From Sphingopyxis microcysteis (GTDB lineage Bacteria; Pseudomonadota; Alphaproteobacteria; Sphingomonadales; Sphingomonadaceae): a stretch of 64,000 nucleotides of DNA. The number at the start of each line of letters is the position of its first letter. The first letter of the stretch is position 1. The position numbers and the translations under genes were made by a program. Below the pieces are notes generated by a model, which was not told where the DNA came from, made no database searches, and saw nothing but the letters and a program-made list of their open reading frames with translations. The stretch spans positions 124,001 through 188,000 of the forward strand of contig NZ_JAANYY010000003.1 of NCBI RefSeq assembly GCF_012274265.1, written 5' to 3'. Shown here in pieces: positions 63,938 to 64,000 of this stretch.

Positions 63938-64000
63938 TCAGCGGCGACGCACACGCCAGCGCTGGGCATCGTCGGCCGCCGCCTCGACCTCGACCGTCCA
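63938..64000 (-). CDS. C-terminal end of an unidentified gene (partial)
   Basis: Twenty codons of an open frame enter from the right edge and end at TGA (63940-63938). The last residues are Arg-rich ('QRWRVRRR'). Too short to identify. The call rests on frame continuity to the edge and the otherwise unexplained gap upstream of the Hpt gene. Confidence 0.35.
   Translation of the reverse strand, partial: WTVEVEAAADDAQRWRVRRR

Overview
The window is a GC-rich, densely coded stretch of an alphaproteobacterial chromosome. It almost certainly comes from a member of the Sphingomonadaceae, with Sphingopyxis the most likely genus. The evidence is a serine palmitoyltransferase/acyl carrier protein pair, a PhoK-type alkaline phosphatase, the alphaproteobacterial PhyR/NepR stress switch, a split metH, and the bulky intergenic palindromes common in this family. 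I see no phage, transposase, CRISPR array, rRNA or tRNA. The window starts inside proC and ends inside an unidentified gene.

Layout. 1-7.9 kb: proC (partial), PHO-box-controlled phoK, a DsbD-type thiol:disulfide interchange protein, tlyA, tspO, ubiK, a YbjN-like gene and a secreted beta-helix protein. 8-14 kb: a methionine operon read leftwards (ArsR-methyltransferase fusion, metF, metH homocysteine domain, metH B12 part) behind a perfect 24-bp operator. 14-21.5 kb: three small lipoproteins, a DJ-1/PfpI protein, glutaminyl cyclase, groES-groEL behind CIRCE, a MATE transporter and an orphan Pycsar-effector-like membrane protein. 21.6-32.8 kb: a sphingolipid locus: acp, spt, a hybrid kinase, a Tam41-like nucleotidyltransferase, a lipid (ceramide) kinase, DUF2141, lptF, lptG, a fatty-acid desaturase and a ceramide-synthase-like N-acyltransferase. 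33-44.7 kb: xth, erpA-like, an M23 peptidase, a ferritin-like protein, bcp, glnE, phyR/nepR, tgt, hemerythrin and a PAS-GGDEF-EAL-PilZ protein. 44.8-52.5 kb: a six-gene archaic (Csu-like) chaperone-usher pilus cluster with a divergent PilZ-XRE regulator. 52.5-56.2 kb: an xseB-ispA-coaD-ppi-queA row. 56.2-64 kb: DUF2177, a small secreted protein, purL, DUF72, Coq4, nitroreductase, DUF418 and an Hpt protein.

The most interesting part is the sphingolipid locus. Sphingomonads carry glycosphingolipids in the outer membrane in place of LPS. Here the genes for making the sphingoid base (acp/spt), a candidate N-acyltransferase, a candidate phosphorylation/CDP-activation pair and the LptF/LptG permeases lie together. 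This suggests an integrated synthesis, headgroup-activation and export module. The cis-regulatory sites are also informative: a PHO box at phoK, CIRCE at groES, an ArsR-type operator at the methionine operon, and EcfG-type promoters at nepR and the hemerythrin gene.

All functional calls rest on reading translated sequence and motif recognition. No database search was run. References to Caulobacter and other genomes are from general knowledge.
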